Shown one piece after another: positions 7,517-14,155 of a stretch of DNA of 26,933 nt; position 1 is the first letter of the stretch; each line of letters starts with the position of its first letter. A program made the position numbers and the translations under genes. The DNA is from a virus. The DNA is taken from positions 1 through 26,933 of the IMG/VR virus record IMGVR_UViG_3300032164_000059; one strand, given 5' to 3'. The notes beneath the pieces were generated by a model. It searched no databases. It saw only the letters and a list, made by a program, of their open reading frames with translations, and was not told the origin of the DNA.

Positions 7517-8089
7517 GTGGCCCGCACCATCCTTGACGACTACCTGCAGGCTTTCCCGTTCTGGTTGATGGACGTCTCGTCCATCAACGAGCTTCCGGTT
7601 CTGAATCCGCTGCTCGGCTTTTCCTCGATCACCGCGCCCGAGATCACTGCCGAGATCCAGGATATCACCGAGGGTAATTGGATCTTCAAGAAGAAGGTGT
7701 TGAAGAACGCCGATGTTGGCAACATCACGCTGATGCGTGGGGCGACGTTCTACGACCTCGACTTCTACAACTGGATCTTGGCGGCTCTTGGAGTCAAGCA
7801 GGCTCTCTCGGTGGGGGCGACTTTCGGAGGGTTCTCCCCCCGACGTAACTTGCTTCTCATCCACTACTTCAGCTCACGGCCTCATGAATTCGGTGAGTCG
7901 CTCGTCCCTTCTAGTCCGGGGCCGTTCGAGGTGCTCGCGCGCGTGCCCGCGCGTGCGTTCTACTTGCAGGGCTGTATCCCTGTGAGGTACAAGAGCGGAA
8001 CGGACTATGACGCACGATCGAGCGACATCTCCGTGCTGGAGCTGGAGCTGGCTGTGGAGTCGATGGAGCAGGTCGTCCTGACGAAGTAG
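7517..8089 (+). CDS. Second tail tube-like protein, T4 gp19 family paralog
   Basis: A 190-residue protein starting at GTG 7517 with AGGCGAG upstream. It is clearly paralogous to the preceding tube protein: FSSITAPEITAEIQDITEGN matches the core opening, NITLMRGATFYDLDFYNWIL matches the strand-helix hallmark, and VPARAFYLQGCIPVRYKSGT plus SSDISVLELELAVESMEQV match the final strands. Sequence drift is substantial, so the two have distinct roles. Possibilities are a baseplate-proximal or terminal tube ring, or a heteromeric tube. The extra central segment (residues about 95-130) is richer in aromatic residues and Gly/Ser. Assignment to the family is confident; the specialised role is inference. 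Confidence 0.85.
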   Translation: MARTILDDYLQAFPFWLMDVSSINELPVLNPLLGFSSITAPEITAEIQDITEGNWIFKKKVLKNADVGNITLMRGATFYDLDFYNWILAALGVKQALSVGATFGGFSPRRNLLLIHYFSSRPHEFGESLVPSSPGPFEVLARVPARAFYLQGCIPVRYKSGTDYDARSSDISVLELELAVESMEQVVLTK

Positions 8090-8097
8090 TTCAACGA

Positions 8098-8130
8098 GCG
8101 ACCACCAGGTCGCCCCAACCTCTCAGGGGG
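8098..8130 (+). promoter_or_regulatory. Short hairpin(s) just upstream of the reductase gene
   Basis: The 49-base gap before the reductase holds a perfect six-base inverted repeat, GCGACC-ACCA-GGTCGC (8098-8113), with a four-base loop. Next to it, CCCC at 8113-8116 could pair with GGGG in 8126-8130, which overlaps the purine-rich ribosome binding region of the reductase start at 8139. These could form a small leader structure that limits read-through from the tube genes or masks the ribosome binding site. No U-tract follows the first stem, so it is not a standard intrinsic terminator. It may also be chance in GC-rich DNA. Confidence 0.3.
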
Positions 8131-8138
8131 TACGAGGC

Positions 8139-11100
8139 ATGGACGTAGTGTTGCCTGCCGGAGACGCAACGAATCCGGTCAAGGAGGAGCGGGTCATTTC
8201 CGACGCTGAGAGGTCGCTTTCTCCGCTAGGGAATCTGATCTTTCTAGATCGCTACGCATGCAAGGATCAGGACCGCACACATCTGCGCCCGGGAGACGTA
8301 GTGGTGGCTTGTCCTGACCTGGCATCCCGCCAACGTCTCATCGGCCAGGTCAAGGAGATCCGCGACAACGCTCGGACGGTGCTCGTGCAGCTCGGTAACG
8401 AAGATCCGATCGAGATCCCCTCCGACCAGGTCGATCTCCCCGTTGAGACGCTGACCCAAGCTCATCGTCGGGTAGCACGCGCGGTCGCAGGAGCCGAGGG
8501 GGACAAGGCCGCCTTCTGGACGAAGGAGTTCTACACCACTCTCCAGGACTTCTCGTTTGTTCCCGCCGGCCGTATCCTGGCTGGAGCGGGCGTCGAGGAG
8601 AAGTTAACTCCAGGAAATTGCTATGTTCTTCCAGCTCCCAAGGATTCGCGCTCCGGGATCATCTCGACGCTCGACCGGATGACCGAGATCATGTCGAGGG
8701 GTGGCGGCGTCGGCATCCCCATCATGTCGTTGCGTCCTCGGTTCGGCATCGTCCGGGGGGTCAACGGGCGCTCCTCTGGTTCGGTAGCGTGGGGCGAGAT
8801 CTACAGCTTTGGCACTGGACTCATCGAGCAGGGCGGCTGCTTCGCGCCCGAAACGCGACTCTCGACCACCTGCGGGTTGCTCACGGCGGCTGAACTCGTA
8901 AGTCGCATCGAAGCCGGTGAAGCGATCTACGTCCACACCCATGTGGGGCTGCGTAGGGTTACTGCGCGGTTCCGCAACGGGTCGAAGACGCTGTTGCGTG
9001 TGACGACGGAGCGCGGTTACGAAGTCACCGTGACGCCGGAGCACAAGATCGCGCTGCTTGACGGTGCCAATATCTGCACCAAGTCGCTGCACGACCTATG
9101 TGTCGGCAACGAAATCCTCGTGCTTCTCGGTACGGGGACGGGCGGCGATCAGGTGACGCTCAGGCCGGTCGAGTACGAGCGGTCGATCATGTCCACGACG
9201 CTCAACACCGATGTTCGCTTGCCGACGGTGCTGGACGCTCGCCTGGCGTATCTCCTCGGGTACTCCTACGGGGACGGCTACGTGCAAACCGGGCGCAAGG
9301 TGACGTGGCAGGCGAACAAGGGGCTCAAGCTATCTGTAGCCGACAGCGACGCGACAACAGCTAATCGGCTAGAGGTTACGGTCAAGGATCTTTTCGGCAT
9401 CACGCCGACGTGGGAGTCGGGGGACGGGGCATGTCGCAACCTAGCGATCTACTCGCGGTTGCTTGTCACCTGGCTCGAACAGAATGACCTCCTCAAGGAG
9501 AAGACCGGGGAGATCCGCGTGCCTGATGCGATTATGCGCTCGCCCTCCGGCGTGTCCCTCGCGTTCGTAGCCGGTTACTTCGACGCGGACGGCTGCAACC
9601 GTGGCAGCAAGGGTGGCTACGGGTTCGACAGCATCAGCAAGGCGATGCTCCTAGATGTCCAGCGTCTTCTCGCCACCAACGGCATCCTTTCTCGGCTCTC
9701 CTCGCAGGACCACACCGAGCAGGGATGGAGTACGCTCTACCGCCTGTCTGTGACAGGGCGGACGCAGCGCACCCGCTTTGCGGCGATTGTTCCTGCTGAG
9801 AAGGCCGGTGATGACAACGGAGCACGGGACGAAAACACGTTTCCGTTCTCCGTCTGGACGGGGCTTGATGTACGCACGAAGTACCGTCAGGGCATCCATG
9901 ATGGTGTTTCGGACAGGATCTCGCGCGCTCAACTCGAACGGATTGCTGAGCGCCTCGAAGCGCACAACGAGGATGACAAGGCGAAGCAGGTTCGGGCGTT
10001 GCTGCGAACGCAGCCTGATCGAATCGTGTCAATAGAGCCCGCCGGTGAGAGGGAGACGTTCGATTTCGAGGTTGAGGGGGTGCATCTCCTGAGCGGTGAC
10101 GGCATCTACACGTCGAACTCGCGCCAGGGCGCGCTGATGCTGATGCAGTACTGCTGGCATCCCGACATCGTCGAGTTCATCACCGCCAAGATGGATCAGA
10201 AGCGGCTCACCAAGGCCAACATCTCCGTCGCCATCACCGACTCCTTCATGGAGGCCGTCGACACCGATAGCGACTGGGACCTGGTCTTTCCCGACACCTC
10301 GCATCCGGACTACAACGCGGAGTGGAACGGCGACCTCCCCGCGTGGAAGGCGGCGGGCCGTCCCGTCATCGTCCACCGGACCATGAAGGCGCGGGACTTG
10401 TGGAAGCTCATCGTCGAGAGCACGCACGCCTCTGGTGAGCCGGGGCTGTTCTTCGTCGACCGCTACAACAGCCAGTCCAACACCAGCTACTACCCCGAGG
10501 GGCACATCTACTGCTGCAACCCCTGCTGCTCTGGTGATACACGGCTCGCGACGCAATACGGCCTTGTACCCTTCAAGGAACTTGCCGAACGCGAGCTACT
10601 CCTCAAGGTGACCACCGACTTGCGAGCCGGTGAGAACAAGGTGACCACCACCATGGGGGGTGTCACTGTGCGCGCTGCTGTTCCTGCGTTCCTGACGAGC
10701 CCCTCTGCGGCGATCTACCGCGTCGAAACGCAGCATGGCTACTGCGTCAATGTGACCGAGCACCACGAGTTTGTGACTCCGGAAGGTCGGGCGGAGTTGC
10801 GCGATCTCCGTGTCGGTGACACGGTCTTCCTCCAATCTGGCGAGGGTCAGTGGGGTTTGGAAGTCGACTCTCCGGCGCTTGGAGCGCTCTTGGGTTGGAT
10901 GACTGGGGATGGTTGGTGGAGCGGTAAGGGCGAGGCTGTTTTGCGCTTCTATGGCGAGAAGGCGGCCATCGCGGAAGAGGTTGTCGCGCAGGCGCGTTTG
11001 CTGCTTCCACCAGGCTACACCCTCAACACCTATTCTGTTGGGCAAGTGGATGCCAGGGAGGCTTCTAGCGAAGCCCTGGCCCGCGTGTTCGCGGAGTACG

Positions 11101-13172
11101 ACTTCACTGCCGATACGAAGGGTCGGGTGCCGGAGATCGTCTTTCGTTCGAGTCGTAGGACCGTGTGTGCCTTCCTCCGTTTCCTGTTTGCTGCTGACGG
11201 TCAAGTGAACGTGAGTGGAGCGAAGTCCAGCAACACCTGTTCGGCTCGACTGAGTCAGAGCAACCTGGATCTGCTTCGGGATGTGCAGCTTCTTCTTCAG
11301 AACTTCGGCATCGTGTCAGCGATTTACCCTCGGCGCAAGGCGGGCTATCGCCGACTTCCTGATGGCAGGGGAGGCTTCAAGGACTACTGGTGCCAAGCGC
11401 AGTTTGACCTCGCCGTTGCCAAGGCCAACCTCTCCAAGTTCGCGGACACGGTTGGCTTTGCACGTCCTGAGCACGCCGAGAAGTACTTGTTGTGGGCACA
11501 GAACCGCAAGCGGGAACCATATCAGGAGACTTTCGAGGACGAGATCGTTTCCATTGAGTTTGTTGGCAACGAACCCACCTACTGCACGACGCAGCTCAGT
11601 CACCACACCATTGTTGTGAACGGGATTGTGACTGGTCAATGTGGTGAGCAGGGCATCCCGCCGTGGTCGGTCTGCAACCTCGGCCACCTCAACCTCACTC
11701 GCTTTCTCACTGGGAACGGCGTTTATGAGCCGGCTGATGTGGATTGGGACAAGCTCGGGCGGACGATCAAGACGGCTATGCGGTTCATGGATGACGTGGT
11801 CGACATCGCCTACTACCCCTTCGCTGAGAACGAGCGCCAGCAGCGCGCGGAGCGCCGGATCGGCCTCGGCACGATGGGCTTGGCCGAGGTGCTGATTCGC
11901 TGCCATGTCCGCTACGGGAACAACCCCGACTGTCTCCAGTTCCTCGATCGTCTCTTCAGCTTCATCGCCTGGAATGCCTACGGAGCTTCTGCCGACTTGG
12001 CTGAGGAGAAGGGGCCATTCACTCGCTTCGATTCTGAGAAGCTCTCTGTTCGGCCCTTCATCCACAACCTCCCGCAGGGGCTCCAGGCGTCGATCCGCAA
12101 GAAGGGGCTCCGCAACGCCGGCTGTCTGACCCAAGCGCCCACCGGCACCGTCGGGACGATGGTCGGCACCAGTACCGGCATCGAGCCTTTCTTTCGGTTC
12201 GAGTGGCTGCGCAACAGTCGGCTCGGCGTCCATAGGGAGTACGCGAACGTCTACGAGGAGTACCTGGAGGCGCACCCCGACCTCGACGAGAAGCGGGGTG
12301 GCATGTCGGAGCACGAGCGCGGCTCTTCCTCTGCTTTCCTGCCCTCCTGGTTTGTCACGACGGCCGAGATGACTCCCGAGGATCACGCCTATACGCAGGC
12401 GGCAATCCAGAAGTGGGTCGACAGCTCGATCAGCAAGACCTCCAACGTCCCGCACGACTACACCCCGGATCAGGTAGGCTCCTACTACCGCCTGCTCTAC
12501 TTGCTCGGCTGCAAGGGCGGGACGGTCTATCGGGACGGTTCCCGCGAGGAGCAGGTGCTCAATTCGCTCGGCAAGGCCGATTCGAGCGACCATGTGGTCG
12601 CAATTCCGGAACTGCTCCCAGTCCCTACCGGCATCTACGACGCCAAGTGCTCCTCTCTGCTCACGCCAGTCGGGAAGCTCTCTTCGAAGCTCTGCCTGTA
12701 TCCGGAAACCGGTGAGCCTTTCGAGGTGTGGCTCGAGGTATCGAAAGCTGGGTCCGAGGTCAACGCCATCCGAGAAGCCTTCGCTCGCCTGATGTCCCTG
12801 TTCCTGCGCCTCAACAGCCCCGTCCAAGCTAACCGACGGGTCGAGATGCTGGTGGAGCAGCTGGAGGGTCTGTCGGGGGGTAATCCGGTCGGATACGGGC
12901 CGGACCGTGTCCTGTCCTTGCCGGACGGTATCTCCAAGGGGCTCAGGATGGCCCTGGACGCCCTCAAGACTTCCTCCCCCACCCAACCCACCATCGAGGT
13001 CTTGGACGGCCCCACAGAGGCGGAGAACGCGTCCCAAGCCCCTGCCGCACCCCGGAACGGGAAGAACGGTCACCGGTCGGACTGCGATGTCTGTCCTAGT
13101 TGCCACCAGGCCGGTTTCTACCGAGTCGAAGGGTGTCAGAAGTGTGACAATTGCGGCTACTCCAAATGTTGA
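8139..13172 (+). CDS. nrdJ: Adenosylcobalamin-dependent (class II) ribonucleotide reductase precursor with two inteins
   Basis: Ribonucleotide reductase makes deoxyribonucleotides from ribonucleotides; the class II enzyme generates its thiyl radical with adenosylcobalamin and needs no small subunit. The 1677-residue precursor contains 878 residues of reductase and two inteins (residues 234-660 and 796-1167). Catalytic residues: redox pair C161 (in GNCYVLPAPKDS) and C1179 (VCNLGHLNL), and radical cysteine C1168 with E1170 and N794, which after splicing read NPCGEQ. The APTGT phosphate-binding motif is at 1333-1337. The C terminus has a cysteine-rich ribbon (C1649, C1652, C1655, C1666, C1669, C1672, C1677) typical of NrdJ. 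An SH3-like beta segment lies at about residues 48-100. ATG 8139 follows AGGGGG and GAGG. It sits inside the tail gene block, which is unusual. No NrdB-like partner is present in the window, consistent with class II. Confidence 0.95.
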   Translation: MDVVLPAGDATNPVKEERVISDAERSLSPLGNLIFLDRYACKDQDRTHLRPGDVVVACPDLASRQRLIGQVKEIRDNARTVLVQLGNEDPIEIPSDQVDLPVETLTQAHRRVARAVAGAEGDKAAFWTKEFYTTLQDFSFVPAGRILAGAGVEEKLTPGNCYVLPAPKDSRSGIISTLDRMTEIMSRGGGVGIPIMSLRPRFGIVRGVNGRSSGSVAWGEIYSFGTGLIEQGGCFAPETRLSTTCGLLTAAELVSRIEAGEAIYVHTHVGLRRVTARFRNGSKTLLRVTTERGYEVTVTPEHKIALLDGANICTKSLHDLCVGNEILVLLGTGTGGDQVTLRPVEYERSIMSTTLNTDVRLPTVLDARLAYLLGYSYGDGYVQTGRKVTWQANKGLKLSVADSDATTANRLEVTVKDLFGITPTWESGDGACRNLAIYSRLLVTWLEQNDLLKEKTGEIRVPDAIMRSPSGVSLAFVAGYFDADGCNRGSKGGYGFDSISKAMLLDVQRLLATNGILSRLSSQDHTEQGWSTLYRLSVTGRTQRTRFAAIVPAEKAGDDNGARDENTFPFSVWTGLDVRTKYRQGIHDGVSDRISRAQLERIAERLEAHNEDDKAKQVRALLRTQPDRIVSIEPAGERETFDFEVEGVHLLSGDGIYTSNSRQGALMLMQYCWHPDIVEFITAKMDQKRLTKANISVAITDSFMEAVDTDSDWDLVFPDTSHPDYNAEWNGDLPAWKAAGRPVIVHRTMKARDLWKLIVESTHASGEPGLFFVDRYNSQSNTSYYPEGHIYCCNPCCSGDTRLATQYGLVPFKELAERELLLKVTTDLRAGENKVTTTMGGVTVRAAVPAFLTSPSAAIYRVETQHGYCVNVTEHHEFVTPEGRAELRDLRVGDTVFLQSGEGQWGLEVDSPALGALLGWMTGDGWWSGKGEAVLRFYGEKAAIAEEVVAQARLLLPPGYTLNTYSVGQVDAREASSEALARVFAEYDFTADTKGRVPEIVFRSSRRTVCAFLRFLFAADGQVNVSGAKSSNTCSARLSQSNLDLLRDVQLLLQNFGIVSAIYPRRKAGYRRLPDGRGGFKDYWCQAQFDLAVAKANLSKFADTVGFARPEHAEKYLLWAQNRKREPYQETFEDEIVSIEFVGNEPTYCTTQLSHHTIVVNGIVTGQCGEQGIPPWSVCNLGHLNLTRFLTGNGVYEPADVDWDKLGRTIKTAMRFMDDVVDIAYYPFAENERQQRAERRIGLGTMGLAEVLIRCHVRYGNNPDCLQFLDRLFSFIAWNAYGASADLAEEKGPFTRFDSEKLSVRPFIHNLPQGLQASIRKKGLRNAGCLTQAPTGTVGTMVGTSTGIEPFFRFEWLRNSRLGVHREYANVYEEYLEAHPDLDEKRGGMSEHERGSSSAFLPSWFVTTAEMTPEDHAYTQAAIQKWVDSSISKTSNVPHDYTPDQVGSYYRLLYLLGCKGGTVYRDGSREEQVLNSLGKADSSDHVVAIPELLPVPTGIYDAKCSSLLTPVGKLSSKLCLYPETGEPFEVWLEVSKAGSEVNAIREAFARLMSLFLRLNSPVQANRRVEMLVEQLEGLSGGNPVGYGPDRVLSLPDGISKGLRMALDALKTSSPTQPTIEVLDGPTEAENASQAPAAPRNGKNGHRSDCDVCPSCHQAGFYRVEGCQKCDNCGYSKC
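8838..10118 (+). other. Intein 1 in the reductase, with LAGLIDADG homing endonuclease
   Basis: A 427-residue intein (precursor residues 234-660). It starts with Cys (CFAPETRL, block A) after extein IEQGG and ends TSN before extein SRQGALM; joining the flanks restores the conserved reductase QGG-SRQGA segment. Block B is TPEH (T299, H302). Two LAGLIDADG helices are visible: LAYLLGYSYGDG (from 369) and VAGYFDADG (477-485), each with the acidic residue needed for cleavage, so the nuclease may be active. The end (HLLSGDGIYTSN) has terminal Asn but Ser in place of the usual penultimate His. The +1 nucleophile is Ser. A counted 60-base line inside it is 60% G+C, close to the surrounding gene, so the insertion is not recent or has ameliorated. 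Confidence 0.93.
10524..11639 (+). other. Intein 2 at the reductase active-site cysteine, LAGLIDADG type, C-terminal Gln
   Basis: A 372-residue intein (precursor residues 796-1167). Block A is CCSGDTRLAT and the protein around it reads YCCNP / CCSGDT. The only placement that restores the reductase NPCGEQ active site is intein start at the first Cys of CCSGDT and +1 Cys at C1168. It therefore ends in GQ, with Gln instead of Asn and Gly instead of the penultimate His. Block B is TEHH (T873, H876). Two LAGLIDADG helices are LGALLGWMTGDG (from 914) and FLRFLFAADG (about 1012-1022). Block F is near HHTIVVNGIV. The catalytic thiyl cysteine itself is the splicing +1 residue. Confidence 0.92.
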
Positions 13173-13205
13173 TCTCAAGGTCAATGTCCGTGGTAGCCTA
13201 ACGAC

Positions 13206-13520
13206 ATGTCATCGGATCTGCGCAAGCTCATCGAGGGGCTGCGTCTCCTCGTGGCCACCTCGGGTGCTGAGACCCTTGATGTGGCGGCTCTGCTGGACAA
13301 GCGTGAGCGGGACCGGAAGCTCGGTGAGGATGGAGCTGGTACCCCAGGCGTCACCACGACCGCCAACGTGGGCGCGTTCATGGTACCGCTCGGCGGGCGC
13401 ATCTCTCGCCCCGATCCTAACGGTCCAGCCGAGATCGTTCCTGGCTACCTACTCCGTGCCCCCGACATCACCGGCAAGAAGATCCGTCGCCGCAAGAAGG
13501 TCTCTTCCTCCTCCGAGTAG
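13206..13520 (+). CDS. Small hypothetical protein
   Basis: A 104-residue protein starting at ATG 13206, 33 bases after the reductase stop, with no strong ribosome binding site (GTGGTAG is the best candidate). Residues 1-40 are helical and charged (LRKLIEGLRLLVATSGAETL, then LDKRERDRK). The middle is glycine/proline-rich (GAFMVPLGGRISRPDPNG) and the tail is basic then serine-rich (GKKIRRRKKVSSSSE). No metal site or membrane segment is visible. It lies in the non-structural block between the reductase and the putative regulator. Whether it belongs with either is unknown. Confidence 0.5.
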   Translation: MSSDLRKLIEGLRLLVATSGAETLDVAALLDKRERDRKLGEDGAGTPGVTTTANVGAFMVPLGGRISRPDPNGPAEIVPGYLLRAPDITGKKIRRRKKVSSSSE

Positions 13521-13534
13521 CCTTTTCCTTCCAT

Positions 13535-13571
13535 CATACTTGACGTATGGTGTACAGGTCTGGTACATCAT
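13535..13571 (+). promoter_or_regulatory. Two overlapping palindromes and possible promoter before the regulator gene
   Basis: The longest intergenic gap in the window (13521-13600) is less GC-rich than its surroundings. It contains CATAC-TTGAC-GTATG (13535-13549) and, overlapping its end, a 25-base dyad ATGGTGTAC-N7-GTACATCAT (13547-13571) with eight of nine arm bases pairing. A TTGACG that resembles a -35 box lies at 13540-13545, with GTACAT or TACATC 17-18 bases downstream as a weak -10 candidate inside the second palindrome. A good ribosome binding site (GGACGGAG) precedes ATG 13601. The arrangement suits an operator overlapping a promoter, plausibly bound by the RHH-type protein encoded next. 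Binding is inference. Confidence 0.5.
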
Positions 13572-13600
13572 GTGTTAAGTAAGTTCAAAGGACGGAGATC

Positions 13601-14152
13601 ATGGCGGACGACATCGAGAAGGTTGTGTCGAAGGACCCTCGGGTAGCATGGACGCAGGCGGTGTGGGAGGCGTGCCGGTCACGGTGTTCCAACTGCGGCG
13701 GAACCGACAAGCTTCGGGTGAAGATGATTGTGCCCGAGGAGGCCGGCGGCAAGCTTGTCCCGTCAAATGGAGCCTTGCTTTGTCGGGCGTGCGAGATGGC
13801 TGCCGAGTCGACTCCGCATTCTGACACGACCTTGCGTCCGATCAACTTCTGGGTCAGCGAGCAGCTCTACAATTCGCTCCAGAGCAACGCTCGTGGGGGT
13901 TTCAACAGCATGGCGGCGTTGGTGCGCTACCTGATGGCGAAGTTCGTCACCGATGAGTCCCGTTTCGACGACCTCGACAAGTATCAGGACGCGGGCTCGG
14001 ACGTGAAGGTGAACGTCTGGGTTGAGACGGACCGCTACGCTAGCTTCAAGAAGATCGTGGACTCGCGCGGTCTCACCGTGACGGACGCCATCAAGGCGTT
14101 GATCCGCATGTACGAGGCGGAGGCCGCACCACTCGTTCGGAAGGAAGGATGA
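13601..14152 (+). CDS. Putative DNA-binding regulator: degenerate HNH/zinc module plus two RHH-like repeats
   Basis: A 183-residue protein with a clear ribosome binding site (GGACGGAG). Residues 25-68 resemble an HNH-type zinc fold: C29xxC32, a GGKLVPSNGALLC segment and C61xxC64, but the catalytic histidines of the HNH motif are absent (KMIVPEEAGG where a His-His-Ile-x-P is usual), so it is probably a binding, not cutting, module. Two ribbon-helix-helix-like units follow: strand INFWVSE at 81-87 and helices to 116, and strand VKVNVWVE at 135-142 and helices to 173; they align at offset 56 (NFWV, NVWV). A tandem pair could form the two-stranded sheet in one chain. It lies downstream of overlapping palindromes, so autoregulation is plausible. 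Its targets are unknown; it might also be a virion assembly protein. Confidence 0.6.
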   Translation: MADDIEKVVSKDPRVAWTQAVWEACRSRCSNCGGTDKLRVKMIVPEEAGGKLVPSNGALLCRACEMAAESTPHSDTTLRPINFWVSEQLYNSLQSNARGGFNSMAALVRYLMAKFVTDESRFDDLDKYQDAGSDVKVNVWVETDRYASFKKIVDSRGLTVTDAIKALIRMYEAEAAPLVRKEG

Positions 14153-14155
14153 TCG

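Noticed and set aside
6668-7864. 398-codon minus-strand open frame over the tube genes
   Set aside because: It overlaps two recognisable gp19-type tube genes; the antisense product looks like codon-bias noise.
11316-13184. 622-codon minus-strand open frame opposite the reductase C-terminal part
   Set aside because: It is a shadow of a clearly conserved enzyme, and the reversed protein shows no motif. The frame bias of GC-rich codons explains its length.
13681-13800. Active HNH homing endonuclease in the 183-residue protein
   Set aside because: The zinc cysteines are present, but the catalytic His-x-x-P region is replaced (KMIVPEEAGG), so cleavage activity is not supported.
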